A DNA stretch of 64,000 nt from Microbispora sp. H13382 (GCF_014161445.1 NZ_JABBXA010000005.1:124001-188000), one strand, 5' to 3'. Shown: positions 53,021-62,310, numbered from the stretch's first letter. Program-made: numbers and translations. Notes: a model not told the origin generated them from the sequence alone.

Positions 53021-54156
53021 GAGTCTCGTACCTGCCTTTCGAGTGTGTCCAGGTGGGCGGCGAGGGCCACCAGCGCGGTGTCGTCCCCGGGCGGCGGGCC
53101 GCACAGCAGCGTCAGCACCGGCTCCGGGTCCCGGCCGGTACGGGCGGCCGCCGCGACGGCGACCTCCTCCGGGGTGGCGGTGCGGCGCAGTCCGAGGCGG
53201 GGGGCGAGCCGGTCGGCCGCGGCGGCCCGCAGCGCGAGGGCGGCCCGGTCCCTGGCCCGGCGGGACCTGTAGAGGCGTCCGCGCCCCTCCACGGTCTCCG
53301 CCGCCCGCACGACCACGGGCAGGCGCTCGACCACGACGGGCCCGAGCCTGCGTCCCCGCCACAGGGCGACCACGGCCACCGCGACGGCGAGCTGGATGAC
53401 CGCCCACTTCACGCCGGCGGGGATGAGGTCGCCGAGTGAACGGGCCTCCTCGTCCGTCCCGCCGCCGGTCTCGGCGGAATCGTCCGGCGCGGCGAGCCAG
53501 ATGAGCTTCGCCCGCGCACCTGCCAGGTTCAGTGCGAGCGCCGCGTTGCCGTCCTCCGCGAGGCGCAGGTTGGTCAGGAACGACGCGTCGCCCAGCACGG
53601 TCACCGTGTGCCCGTCCGCGGCGTAGCGGACCAGGGCGTGCCCGTCGCCGGCCGGGTAACAGCCCGTGGCTCCCGGCGGCCCGGTGAGGGACACGCCGCC
53701 GGTGTAGGCGTTGCCGGCCCGCACCGCCTCTCGCAGCGTGCACTCCGGGGCCCGGGACCGGGTACGCGCCTCGCCCTCCCTGCTCACACCGGGAGCGAGC
53801 ACGTCGAGGTACGGCACGGAGCCGACGACGAGCCGGTCGCCGAAAGCCGCGGCGATGCGGCCCGCGGCGTCGCGGTTCAGGAAGCTCGCCTCGGTGACCA
53901 GCAGCAGGGTATGCGGCCCGGCGGCGGCCACGGCCGCGGCGGGGGTCTCCACGCGGGCCACCTGCACCCCGTGCGCCTCCAGCAGCCGGGCGAGGGCGGC
54001 GCCGCCGTTCAGGGAGGTGTCGGCGGGGTCGAGGGCCCGGCCCCCGGACGGTCCCCCCGACAGCAGTACGGGCAGCGCCGCCACGACCAGCACGAGCGCC
54101 GCCAGCAGCGTGACCCGGGCCGTCTGCCGCGCGCGCCCCGACGTCCCGGCGGTCAT
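53017..54156 (-). CDS. DUF4350 domain-containing membrane protein
   Basis: 379 aa. A first membrane helix (TLLAALVLVVAALPVLLSGG), an extracellular GATase-like DUF4350 domain (SLNGGAALARLLEAHGVQV, TVLGDASFLTN), a second helix (WAVIQLAVAVAVVALW), and a cytoplasmic Arg-rich tail. The domain is related to intraflagellar-transport/GATase-1-like folds; the ligand is unknown. It begins at ATG 54156, overlapping DUF4129 (ATGA), and ends overlapping moxR. Part of the RDD/SpoIIM/MoxR/DUF58 envelope module. Confidence 0.9.
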   Translation of the reverse strand: MTAGTSGRARQTARVTLLAALVLVVAALPVLLSGGPSGGRALDPADTSLNGGAALARLLEAHGVQVARVETPAAAVAAAGPHTLLLVTEASFLNRDAAGRIAAAFGDRLVVGSVPYLDVLAPGVSREGEARTRSRAPECTLREAVRAGNAYTGGVSLTGPPGATGCYPAGDGHALVRYAADGHTVTVLGDASFLTNLRLAEDGNAALALNLAGARAKLIWLAAPDDSAETGGGTDEEARSLGDLIPAGVKWAVIQLAVAVAVVALWRGRRLGPVVVERLPVVVRAAETVEGRGRLYRSRRARDRAALALRAAAADRLAPRLGLRRTATPEEVAVAAAARTGRDPEPVLTLLCGPPPGDDTALVALAAHLDTLERQVRDS

Positions 54157-54791
54157 GCGGCGGCGCCCGTGCGGGCCGACCGCAGGCGTTCGTCCAGCGC
54201 GGTGAGCGTCAGGTAGCCCTCCCGGGTGCCGCCCGCTCCGCCGTAGGTCACGTCGTCGAACAGGCGTGCCGCCGCGCGCAGGCCGGCCGCGTGGGGCGGC
54301 AGCGCCTGCCCGGCGGCCTCGGCCAGCTCGTCGGCGGTCCGGCCCGGCATCGGGCTGACGACGGCGCGTTCCTCCAGTTCGCGGGCGATGGCGCGCAGCC
54401 GCTCCTGGATGGCCCCGGCCCAGCCGCCCTCGGCCGCCAGGCGTTCGGCCTCGGCGCGATGCTCGGCGGCCGTCCGCTCGCGCTGCCCGAACACGGCTCC
54501 GCTCTCCGTGCGCCGGCCGCCGGAGAAGCGGCGCAGGGCCCACAGGAGCAGCACGGCCAGGACGGCGAGGAGGACGGTGATCACGATGAGTGACACCACG
54601 CCGCCCTCGCCCGTGCCGCCGCCGCTCAGCAGGTCGCCGAGGAACTGCGAGATCTCCCGCCGCAGCCGGTCGAACAGCGGCTCGTGCTGGTAGCCCGCCC
54701 GGGACAGTTCGCGTGCCGCCTCCCGCGCGGCCTCGTCGTGGCCGGCGTCGACGGGTGAGGCGAGCAGTGCGGCGGCCCGCACGACCGTCAC
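54153..54791 (-). CDS. DUF4129 domain-containing protein
   Basis: 212 aa. The short extracellular N-terminal part (REAARELSRAGYQHEPLFD) and one helix (LIVITVLLAVLAVLLLWAL) are followed by the cytoplasmic DUF4129 region (WAGAIQERLRAIARELEER, MPGRTADELAEAA, FDDVTYGGAGGTREGYLTL). In other bacteria this domain is fused to transglutaminase cores that sit with MoxR/DUF58. The start is GTG 54791, overlapping the upstream stop (GTGA). Confidence 0.92.
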   Translation of the reverse strand: MTVVRAAALLASPVDAGHDEAAREAARELSRAGYQHEPLFDRLRREISQFLGDLLSGGGTGEGGVVSLIVITVLLAVLAVLLLWALRRFSGGRRTESGAVFGQRERTAAEHRAEAERLAAEGGWAGAIQERLRAIARELEERAVVSPMPGRTADELAEAAGQALPPHAAGLRAAARLFDDVTYGGAGGTREGYLTLTALDERLRSARTGAAA

Positions 54792-56089
54792 GCCTGCGGG
54801 CCGTAGGGCCCGTACGGTCCGTACGGCGGAGCCCCGTGGTAGGGCGCGGAGCCCGGCCCGGCGCCGTAGCCCGGGTGCCACAGGTCGTCGATCCCCGCGT
54901 GCACCCAGCCCTGCGACTGGTTCCGGGCCGCCGCCGTCTGCAGCACGAGGTCGAACGCCTCGGCCCGCATCCGCCGGTCGGCGTACAGCAGACCGGCCAC
55001 GCCCGCCTGGAACGGGTAAGTGATCATGGAAGCGAGGACCTGCCCGATCGCCAGGAGGATCGCCGCCACGATGGTCCCGGCCGCCGTGCCGCCGCTCAGC
55101 ATCCCGATGAGCGTGCCGCCGAACGAGAACGGCACCGCCAGCACGCTGCTGATGATGGCCGCGAGCAGGGAGGTGAGCAGCAGGATGCCGAGCACCCGCC
55201 AGCTGTCGCCCTTCACCAGCCGCCACGAGCGGGTCATGGCGTCGGTGACGCCGCGGCCCTCCAGCACGACCGCGGGGGCCGCGAGCGACAGGCGCGTGTA
55301 GAAGAACAGCAGGTACGGGATGTAGGTCAGGAAGAACAGCAGGCCGACGACGACCGCCGCCGCCGCGGTGGTGTTCGCCGTGCCGTCGAACGCGCCGGCC
55401 GCGGCCAGGCTCACGAACACCGCGACGAGCGCGAGCAGCGGCAGCAGGAGGATGAGCCCCTGCAGCAGCACCAGCCCGAACAGCGCGGGCACCCGCGACC
55501 GCGCGAGCCGCCACGCCTCGCCCACCGTGATCCGCCCGCCGAACACCGCGCGGCCGAGCACCCGGGTGAGGATGCCGGTGAGGATCGTCGTGCCCACGAA
55601 CGTCATGACGTAGCCGACGAGCCCGCCGATGAGCTGGGAGGTCCCTCCGGCGAGCGGCCCGCTCACCGCGTCGGCGGCGTACGGGTCGCTCAGGAGCTCG
55701 CCGAGCGAACGGAAGGAGAAGGCCTGTCCGATGGCGGTCGGGATCGCGGTGATCGCCGCCACGATCGCCGACAGGCCGAGCGTGGCCTTGGGGTTCGACC
55801 GGATCAGCTTGATCGTGCCGTCGAGGATGTCGCCGAGCGCCAGCGGGCGCAGCGGGATGATGCCCGGCCGCGGCGCGTCCGGCGGCCGGTACGCGTACGG
55901 CCCGCCGGGAGCGGGGGCCTGGGGGGCGGGCGGATACGCGCCCTGCGGCGGACCGGAGGGGGGAGGACCGGCGGAACCCCCAGGTCCGCCGGGGGAGGCC
56001 CAGGATCCGGCGGCCCCGCCGTACGGGGGAGGCTGCTCGGCCGCCCAGCCGGAGGGCACGTCGGGGGTGGAGCCGGGGCCGTCTGTCAT
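54788..56089 (-). CDS. Glycerophosphodiester-phosphodiesterase membrane-domain-like protein
   Basis: 433 aa. A Pro/Gly/Tyr-rich cytoplasmic head (~75 residues), then IIPLRPLALGDILDGTIKLI, typical of the GPDPase_memb/DUF7847 family. Eight or so helices follow. The tail (GPYGPYGPQA) is again Pro/Gly/Tyr-rich. No catalytic domain. It leads the envelope operon DUF4129-DUF4350-moxR-DUF58. ATG 56089 has GGGA upstream. Diverges from mtrA across 284 bp. Confidence 0.85.
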   Translation of the reverse strand: MTDGPGSTPDVPSGWAAEQPPPYGGAAGSWASPGGPGGSAGPPPSGPPQGAYPPAPQAPAPGGPYAYRPPDAPRPGIIPLRPLALGDILDGTIKLIRSNPKATLGLSAIVAAITAIPTAIGQAFSFRSLGELLSDPYAADAVSGPLAGGTSQLIGGLVGYVMTFVGTTILTGILTRVLGRAVFGGRITVGEAWRLARSRVPALFGLVLLQGLILLLPLLALVAVFVSLAAAGAFDGTANTTAAAAVVVGLLFFLTYIPYLLFFYTRLSLAAPAVVLEGRGVTDAMTRSWRLVKGDSWRVLGILLLTSLLAAIISSVLAVPFSFGGTLIGMLSGGTAAGTIVAAILLAIGQVLASMITYPFQAGVAGLLYADRRMRAEAFDLVLQTAAARNQSQGWVHAGIDDLWHPGYGAGPGSAPYHGAPPYGPYGPYGPQA

Positions 56090-56373
56090 GTCCCAATCCT
56101 GGCATGATGTACGAGCCTGCCGCGCGATCGTACGCGAGGCTCTCAGGGGATGGCCGAAACGGGGGGTGCGGGAGCACACTTGGAACGTGACCGCACCACG
56201 GGATTCCCGCCGGTGTGACCGCATCTGGTCAGATAATCGCGCGCTACGTTTGCTGCGCCTAAACTCCAACCTCTGTCATGGTCGTGTAACACCCAAGTGG
56301 CGGCCACCGGTAGCCTGCGGGGGAAACCTGTGACAAACGCCCAAATCTCCCATACGCGTACGAATGAGGGGCC
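56090..56373. promoter_or_regulatory. Divergent regulatory region between the envelope operon and mtrA
   Basis: 284 bp without a gene. A 9-bp direct repeat GTGACCGCA occurs at 56187-56195 and 56215-56223. TGTAAC (56285-56290) and TGTGAC (56330-56335) occur nearer mtrA. MtrA is known to bind repeated GT(N)AC-type half-sites, so autoregulation is plausible. A definite -35/-10 pair could not be assigned for either direction. Confidence 0.35.
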
Positions 56374-57051
56374 ATGAAAGGACGCGTGCTGGTCGTCGAC
56401 GACGACGCCGCTCTCGCCGAGATGCTCGGCATCGTCTTGCGCGGGGAGGGTTTTGAGCCGTCGTTCGTGTCCGATGGCGACAAGGCACTCGACGCCTTCA
56501 GGGACACCCGGCCGGACCTCGTCCTGCTCGACCTGATGCTCCCCGGCGCCGACGGCATCGACGTCTGCCGCCGCATCCGCGCGGAGTCCGGTGTCCCGAT
56601 CGTGATGCTCACGGCCAAGAGCGACACCATCGACGTCGTGCTCGGCCTGGAGTCCGGCGCGGACGACTACATCGTCAAGCCGTTCAAGCCCAAGGAGCTC
56701 GTCGCCCGCGTGCGCGCCCGCCTGCGCCGCACCGACGAGCCGACCCCCGAGATCCTGCAGATCGGCGACATCACCATCGACGTGGCCGGCCACTCGGTCA
56801 AGCGCGGCGAGGAGACCATCAACCTCACGCCGCTCGAGTTCGACCTGCTGGTCGCGCTGGCCCGCAAGCCCCGCCAGGTCTTCACCCGCGAGGTGCTGCT
56901 GGAGCAGGTCTGGGGCTACCGGCACGCCGCCGACACCCGCCTGGTGAACGTGCACGTCCAGCGCCTGCGCGCGAAGATCGAGAAGGATCCCGAGCACCCC
57001 GAGATCGTCGTCACGGTCCGGGGTGTGGGCTACAAGGCCGGTCCGGCCTAA
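56374..57051 (+). CDS. mtrA: Response regulator MtrA
   Basis: A 225-aa OmpR/PhoB-class regulator. The receiver domain has the acidic pocket VVDDDA, phospho-accepting Asp 53 (LVLLDLMLPGADG), the conserved Thr in IVMLTAKSD and Lys in VKPFKPKEL. The winged-helix output domain has NLTPLEFDLLVALARKP and ADTRLVNVHVQRLRAKIE. MtrA couples replication, division and envelope gene expression in actinobacteria. ATG 56374 follows AGGGGCC. The first gene of the mtrA-mtrB-lpqB operon. Confidence 0.97.
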   Translation: MKGRVLVVDDDAALAEMLGIVLRGEGFEPSFVSDGDKALDAFRDTRPDLVLLDLMLPGADGIDVCRRIRAESGVPIVMLTAKSDTIDVVLGLESGADDYIVKPFKPKELVARVRARLRRTDEPTPEILQIGDITIDVAGHSVKRGEETINLTPLEFDLLVALARKPRQVFTREVLLEQVWGYRHAADTRLVNVHVQRLRAKIEKDPEHPEIVVTVRGVGYKAGPA

Positions 57052-57068
57052 GCCCGCCCGTCGTCGCC

Positions 57069-58817
57069 ATGCCGGTCCCCGCGAGGAAACTGCGTCGCCG
57101 GACCCCGGGCCAGATCGCCCGCGGGGTCCGCAGACGCGCGCGCCGCCTCGCGGGCCGGCTGCGGCGCGCCTGGCGGCGCTCGCTCCAGCTTCGCGTCGTC
57201 ACCAGCACACTCGTGCTGTCGATGGCCGTCGTGGCCGTCCTCGGCGTCTTCCTGTACCAGTCGATCAGCGCATCGGTGCTGACCTCCAGCGAGGTGGCCG
57301 CGGTCGAGGAGTCCCGGGCGAACGTCGCGACCGCGAGCGGCTACCTCACCCAACCGGCGGACGTGACCGACAACGCTCAGGACGCCACGGCCCAGGGGCA
57401 GACGGTCAACCCGGTCGACGCGGCGGCCAAGGCCCTGACCGACCGTTCCGGAGGCCGCTACGACGTCGTCGTCTTCAACGACGCATCGGTCGGCGAGGGC
57501 CGGGCGTCCGGCCAGATCGACTGGTCGAGCATCCCGGCCTCCCTGCGGGAGAAGGTCCAGAGCAGCGAGGAGCAGTCGCTCACCAAGGCGTTCACGAAGA
57601 TCCGGTACATCGGCGCGAAGCAGCCCGAGAGCGGCATGGTGGTCGGCGCCCGGGTGAACGGCGCCTACGAGATCTACCACGTCTTCCCGCTCGGCGACGA
57701 GGAGAAGACACTGCTCACCGTCCAGCGGATGGTCTTCGGCGCGGGAGCCGCGCTCGTGCTGCTGCTCGCCGGTGTCGCCTCCCTGGTCACGCGGCAGGTG
57801 GTCACGCCCGTACGGCTCGCGCGCCAGGCCGCGGAGCGGCTCGCCGCGGGCCGCCTCGAGGAGCGGCTCAAGGTGCGCGGGGAGGACGACCTCGCCCGGC
57901 TGGCGACGTCCTTCAACGAGATGGCGTCCAACCTCGCTTTGAAGATCCACCAGCTGGAGGAGCTCTCGCAGGTGCAGCGGCAGTTCGTCTCCGACGTCTC
58001 CCACGAGTTGCGCACGCCGCTGACGACCGTCCGGATGGCCGCCGACCTGCTGTACGAGGGCCGCGACGACTTCGACCCCGCCTCCGCACGGGCCGCCGAG
58101 CTCATGCAGAACCAGCTCGAACGCTTCGAGTCGATGCTCGCCGACCTGCTGGAGATCAGCCGGTACGACGCGGGCGCGGCCACCCTCGACCTGGACCCCG
58201 TCGACATGCGCGACGTGGTCCTGCGCGCGGTGGGCGACTCCGAGACGCTCGCCGAGCGGCAGGCCACCCGGTTCGAGCTGCGCCTGCCCAACGAGCCCTG
58301 CATGGCCGAGGTGGACGGCCGCAGGGTCGAGCGCATCCTGCGCAACCTGCTCTTCAACGCCATCGAGCACGGCGAGGGCAAGGACATCGTCGTCACGCTC
58401 GGCGCCGACCGCGACGCCGTGGCCGTGGCCGTACGCGACCACGGGGTCGGCCTCAAGCCGGGTGAGGAGACGATGGTGTTCGACCGCTTCTGGCGGGCCG
58501 ACCCCTCCCGCGCCCGGACCATCGGCGGCACCGGGCTCGGCCTGGCGATCTCGCGGGAGGACGCCATGCTGCACGGCGGGTGGCTCCAGGCGTGGGGCGC
58601 TCCGGGGGAGGGCAGCCAGTTCCGCCTGTCGCTGCCGCGCGTGGCGGGCGCCCCGCTGCGCGGGTCGCCGCTCCCGCTCGTGCCGCCGGAGGTCGAGATG
58701 CGGCGCACGTGGCGCGGCCACGCCACGCCGGTCCTGACCCCGGCCGCCGGCGTCGCGCCGGAGGCGGCGCCGCGGGCGAGGGAGAACGTGGAGGCGGGGG
58801 CCTTCGATGCGGAGTGA
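57069..58817 (+). CDS. mtrB: Sensor histidine kinase MtrB
   Basis: 582 aa. A basic head, a helix (VVTSTLVLSMAVVAVLGVFL), an extracellular sensor (~70-215), and a second helix (GAGAALVLLLAGVASLV). HAMP (PVRLARQAAERLAAGRLEER), HisKA with His 312 (VSDVSHELRTPLTTV), and HATPase (NLLFNAIEHGEGKDIVVTL, DRFWRADPSRA, GGTGLGLAI) follow. It phosphorylates MtrA. 17 bp after mtrA; overlaps lpqB by 11 bp. Confidence 0.97.
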   Translation: MPVPARKLRRRTPGQIARGVRRRARRLAGRLRRAWRRSLQLRVVTSTLVLSMAVVAVLGVFLYQSISASVLTSSEVAAVEESRANVATASGYLTQPADVTDNAQDATAQGQTVNPVDAAAKALTDRSGGRYDVVVFNDASVGEGRASGQIDWSSIPASLREKVQSSEEQSLTKAFTKIRYIGAKQPESGMVVGARVNGAYEIYHVFPLGDEEKTLLTVQRMVFGAGAALVLLLAGVASLVTRQVVTPVRLARQAAERLAAGRLEERLKVRGEDDLARLATSFNEMASNLALKIHQLEELSQVQRQFVSDVSHELRTPLTTVRMAADLLYEGRDDFDPASARAAELMQNQLERFESMLADLLEISRYDAGAATLDLDPVDMRDVVLRAVGDSETLAERQATRFELRLPNEPCMAEVDGRRVERILRNLLFNAIEHGEGKDIVVTLGADRDAVAVAVRDHGVGLKPGEETMVFDRFWRADPSRARTIGGTGLGLAISREDAMLHGGWLQAWGAPGEGSQFRLSLPRVAGAPLRGSPLPLVPPEVEMRRTWRGHATPVLTPAAGVAPEAAPRARENVEAGAFDAE

Positions 58818-60573
58818 GCGGCTCGGCGCCCGCCGTCTCACCGCTGTCGCCGGTGCGGCGCTCGTCCTGGTCACCGGCGGGGCGGGGTGCGCCACCGTGC
58901 CCACGAGCGGCAGCCCCCGCCCGGCACAGGAGGACCACGGCAAGGACACGCTCAGCCAGCCGTACGTGCGGCTCATCGCCACGCGGCCGAAGAAGGGCGC
59001 CCTGCCCGAGGACATCGTCAAGGGCTTCCAGGCGGCCATGGCGGCCTTCGACGACCGGGAGCTGAGCGTCGCCAGGGAGTACCTCACCCCCGGCGCGGCC
59101 AAGGCCTGGAACCCGTGGCGGCAGACCCGGATCTACGAGGGCAAGATCGAGTCGGACCGGGCGCAGAACCTCCAGGAGGTCACGCGGACGACGGTGACGC
59201 TGAAGGGCACGGCGGTCGCCACGATCGACGAGGAGGGCAGGTCCACCCCGTCCGCCGGTAACTTCGTCGAGCCGTTCACGCTGGTCAAGCAGAACGGCGA
59301 GTGGCGGATCGACGTTCCGCCCGACGCCCGCCTGCTGTCGTACGACGACCTGTGGCGCGCGTACCGGAAGGTGGACCTGTACTACCCACCGGCCACCGGG
59401 GAGGTCGGCCTCGTGGCCGACCGCGTGTGGGCGCCCGTCGAGCCCAGCCGGGGGGTGCCGGAGACGCTGGTCCGCCGCCTGCTCGCCGGACCGACCTCGT
59501 CCATCAGGAACGCGGTCAGCAGCGCGTTCCCGCCGGGAACGCAGCTCAACCGCATCACGGTCGAGGGCGACACGGTCGTGATCGACTTCTCCTCGGAGCT
59601 GGAGTCGGTGCCCGCCGACCGTCTCGACGCGCTGAAGGCCCAGCTCGTCTGGACGCTCGGCGAGCTGGTGACCGGCCGGACCGTCGAGATCCGCGCGAAC
59701 GGCGGTTCCGGGCTGCGCTTCCGGCCCGCCGACTACGCCCGCTACGACCCGAGCGTGCTGAGCGGCTCCGTGCAGGCGTACTACATGCAGGGCGGCAGGC
59801 TGCTGCAGTTCAAGGAGAAGGGCGACGGCACGCCGGTGCCCGGCGCGGCCGGCGAGCAGGCCGGGAAGTTCTCCCAGCCGGCCGTCTCCGACCCCGGCGA
59901 GTTCCCGCCCCTCGTGGCCGCCCTGGTCAACGGCGACGGCGTCTACGCCGCCCCGATGACACCGGGCAGCCAGTGGCAGCGGTGGATCGCGGGCGGGGAC
60001 ATGAGCCCCCCCTCCTGGGACCGTTACGGGGCCGTCTGGTCGGCCGAGAGGGTCAACCCGCACGAGAGCCGGGTCTGGGTGGCCGAGAACGGCCGGGCCC
60101 GCCGGGTGGACGTCAACGAGGAGCTGTCGTACGGGCGCATCGTCAAGCTGCGGGTCTCCCGGGACGGCGCCCGTGTCGCCGCGATCCTCGACGACGGCCT
60201 CGGCACCTCCGTGAAGATCGGCACGATCGTCCGCAACGGCCAGCAGACCCGGATCGAGTCCGTACGGACGCTCATCGAGCCGCGCGACGCGCAGAAGATC
60301 AAGGACATCGCGTGGCAGGACGCCGCCGACCTGCTCGTGCTGTCCGAGGGCAGGAGCGGCCAGGAACTGGTCATGTGGTCGGTGATGGAGGGCGTCGTCC
60401 CGGGCGACGGGCCCATCAAGCTCGACTCGAAGGTCAAGTCGGTCGCCGCCGCCCCCGACCACGTCCTCGCGGCGGCCGACGACGGCCAGGTGCTCACCTA
60501 CAGCATGGACAAGCACGCCTGGACGCCGCGCGCCTACAACGGCGCCACCAACCCCGTCTACCCCCTCGGCTGA
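58807..60573 (+). CDS. lpqB: Lipoprotein LpqB with GerMN domain
   Basis: 588 aa. The lipobox ends at Cys 28 (GGAGC). An N-terminal NTF2-like region (FQAAMAAFDDRELSVAREYL) is followed by a GerMN/sporulation domain (VPETLVRRLLAGPTSSIRNA, VDTVVIDFSSELES-like). A C-terminal beta-propeller-like part occupies the rest. In mycobacteria LpqB binds MtrB and modulates its signalling. The gene order mtrA-mtrB-lpqB is strictly conserved. Its 3' end overlaps the convergent membrane gene by 16 bp. Confidence 0.95.
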   Translation: MRSERLGARRLTAVAGAALVLVTGGAGCATVPTSGSPRPAQEDHGKDTLSQPYVRLIATRPKKGALPEDIVKGFQAAMAAFDDRELSVAREYLTPGAAKAWNPWRQTRIYEGKIESDRAQNLQEVTRTTVTLKGTAVATIDEEGRSTPSAGNFVEPFTLVKQNGEWRIDVPPDARLLSYDDLWRAYRKVDLYYPPATGEVGLVADRVWAPVEPSRGVPETLVRRLLAGPTSSIRNAVSSAFPPGTQLNRITVEGDTVVIDFSSELESVPADRLDALKAQLVWTLGELVTGRTVEIRANGGSGLRFRPADYARYDPSVLSGSVQAYYMQGGRLLQFKEKGDGTPVPGAAGEQAGKFSQPAVSDPGEFPPLVAALVNGDGVYAAPMTPGSQWQRWIAGGDMSPPSWDRYGAVWSAERVNPHESRVWVAENGRARRVDVNEELSYGRIVKLRVSRDGARVAAILDDGLGTSVKIGTIVRNGQQTRIESVRTLIEPRDAQKIKDIAWQDAADLLVLSEGRSGQELVMWSVMEGVVPGDGPIKLDSKVKSVAAAPDHVLAAADDGQVLTYSMDKHAWTPRAYNGATNPVYPLG

Positions 60574-61220
60574 GCCGCGGCGGACCCCTGCCCGAGCTCG
60601 CTCCGGAGTGCCGCGTCTCGCGGCGCGTGTGCGATGAGCAGTGCAGTCCCCGCCGCGAGAGACACCAGGGGACCGTGTGGGTAGTAGCCCAGTGAGGCGA
60701 GACCGGCGGCGAGGACGAGAATCGTCGCCGCCATGAGGATCCGTGTCCATCTCTTCCAGCAAGTCCCGGCCGTCGCGGCGGCGAAGGGGCCGGCGATACC
60801 CACCAATATGAGCGCGAAGATCTCCGCTCCCCACAACGGATGAAGCGGTGAATCCACCGGTGTCCCCAGGTAGCTGAGCGCCGAGACCACCCCGGTCGCG
60901 ATGATCAGCCAGGCGAAGAGCCGTCCGCCGATTCCGGCTCTGCGCATGTCCGGCAGGAGCGCGACACCGACAGCGAGGAAAGACAGGCCTCCAAGCGCTC
61001 CGAACACGACGTAGGGGTCGGCGCCGATCGCCTCGCTGACGGCCTGGTAGGGCGCCGACCGGTACACGTGCGCCACCCACTCCCAGGACCAGCCGTCCCA
61101 TGCCACCAGGGGAAGGGTCAGCAGCTCCCAGAGGCCGCCGAGGGCGACGAGGCCAAGGCGCCACCGTCGGGAGCGGTCGGCGAAGGAGCAGGGCGGATCG
61201 GCGGCCACATCGTCGGTCAT
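60558..61220 (-). CDS. Integral membrane protein of unknown function
   Basis: 220 aa, six hydrophobic segments (LVALGGLWELLTLPLVAW, VVFGALGGLSFLAVGVALL, LFAWLIIATGVVSALSYLG, LWGAEIFALILVGIAGPFAA, LMAATILVLAAGLASLGYY, LVSLAAGTALLIA). I do not recognise the family. ATG 61220 is chosen; upstream codons in frame are not protein-like. It sits alone on the minus strand between lpqB and comF, suggesting later insertion into a conserved order. Confidence 0.65.
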   Translation of the reverse strand: MTDDVAADPPCSFADRSRRWRLGLVALGGLWELLTLPLVAWDGWSWEWVAHVYRSAPYQAVSEAIGADPYVVFGALGGLSFLAVGVALLPDMRRAGIGGRLFAWLIIATGVVSALSYLGTPVDSPLHPLWGAEIFALILVGIAGPFAAATAGTCWKRWTRILMAATILVLAAGLASLGYYPHGPLVSLAAGTALLIAHAPRDAALRSELGQGSAAAQPRG

Positions 61221-61344
61221 GAGGCCATTGCACCATCCCTTTAGGTTGCCCGAAAGATCCAAATGGACAGTCCGATAAGAAGGTGGTGTCGGCGTCCCGC
61301 ACGCTCGCGCTTCGTTCCTGAGGACGGGCCCCGGTATTTCGTCG

Positions 61345-62091
61345 GTGGCGGGCGGCATGCTTGGGGGCGTGCCGGCGGCCCTGCTCGACCTGATCCTTCC
61401 GCCCCGTTGCGCCGGATGCGGCGCGCCGGGCGCGGTGGCCTGCCCGTCCTGTACGGCCGGGTTGCTGCGGGAACCGGCTCCCCGGCCGCCGGACCCGCCG
61501 CCCGCCGGTCTGCCGGACTGCTGGTCGGCCACCGCCTACGACGGAGCGGCCCGCCGGATGATCCTCGCGCACAAGGAACGCGGCCGTACGGCCCTGGTGC
61601 CGGCCCTGGCCGCCTCGGTGAGCGCCTGTGTGGCCGCGTGGGCGGCGGGCGGGGGAGCGGACCGCGAGCTGTGGCTGGTGCCGGTTCCGAGCGCCAGGGC
61701 CGCCTCTCGCCGCCGCGGGCACGATCCCGTGCGGAGCCTCGCCACGGCGGCGGCCCGCGAGCTGTGCCGGCGGGGCCGTCCCGCCGCCCTCGCGCCCCTG
61801 CTCCGCCAGGGCCGGCGCGTGGCCGACCAGGCGGGGCTGGGATCGGCGGAGCGGGCCGTCAACCTGTCGGGCGCCTTCGAGGTCGTGCCGGGCGCGGCGG
61901 CGCGGCTCCGGCCCTCCGGCCGCCGTCCGGGGGCCGTCGCCGTGGTCCTGGTGGACGACGTCGTTACGACCGGGACGACGCTGGCGGAGGCGGCCAGGGC
62001 GCTGCGCGCCACGGGCACGGAGCCGGCCGTGGCGGTCACGATCGCCGCGACACGCCGGAGACGCCGGATTGGTGAACATCACCGACAGTAA
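61345..62091 (+). CDS. ComF family amidophosphoribosyltransferase-like protein
   Basis: 248 aa. An N-terminal zinc-finger-like CAGCGAPGAVACPSC and a C-terminal phosphoribosyltransferase motif VVLVDDVVTTGTTLAEAA. ComF proteins take part in DNA uptake in competent bacteria; in actinobacteria the role is uncertain. The match to Rv3242c in this neighbourhood is positional. GTG 61345 or ATG 61357 could be the start. Confidence 0.9.
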   Translation: MAGGMLGGVPAALLDLILPPRCAGCGAPGAVACPSCTAGLLREPAPRPPDPPPAGLPDCWSATAYDGAARRMILAHKERGRTALVPALAASVSACVAAWAAGGGADRELWLVPVPSARAASRRRGHDPVRSLATAAARELCRRGRPAALAPLLRQGRRVADQAGLGSAERAVNLSGAFEVVPGAAARLRPSGRRPGAVAVVLVDDVVTTGTTLAEAARALRATGTEPAVAVTIAATRRRRRIGEHHRQ

Positions 62092-62240
62092 AGACTCGTG
62101 CAAGCCTGGGGCATCCCGCGGTGGAGCGGATCGCTGCCGGATTTGCGGCGACTTCCCTGCTCAATCCAGGTGTGGATGCCGCGCTGGCGGGGATTCCCAG
62201 AACATGACCGCGAATTTTCCATCGGCCAGACGGCAACCGG

Positions 62241-62257
62241 GATCACGCAAAGTGATC
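62241..62257. promoter_or_regulatory. Inverted repeat upstream of the hpf promoter
   Basis: GATCAC-GCAAA-GTGATC: two perfect 6-bp arms, ending 18 nt before the -35. Its position suits an activator or repressor site. Regulator unknown. Confidence 0.45.
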
Positions 62258-62275
62258 GTTTAGCCGATCTCCTGG

Positions 62276-62304
62276 CTGACATTCGAGGCGGTAGCGACTA
62301 GCGT
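62276..62304 (+). promoter_or_regulatory. hpf: Candidate promoter of hpf
   Basis: CTGACA (62276-62281), 17-nt spacer, TAGCGT (62299-62304). Five of six -35 bases match TTGACA and the -10 fits TAGNNT. It predicts transcription from about 62311 and a ~300-nt leader before the hpf start. Confidence 0.55.
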
Positions 62305-62310
62305 TCAGAC

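Noticed and set aside
58453-62103. Very long open frame on the minus strand (over 1200 codons)
   Set aside because: It is antisense to mtrB, lpqB and comF, has Arg/Gly/Pro-biased composition typical of high-G+C shadow frames, and shows no domain.
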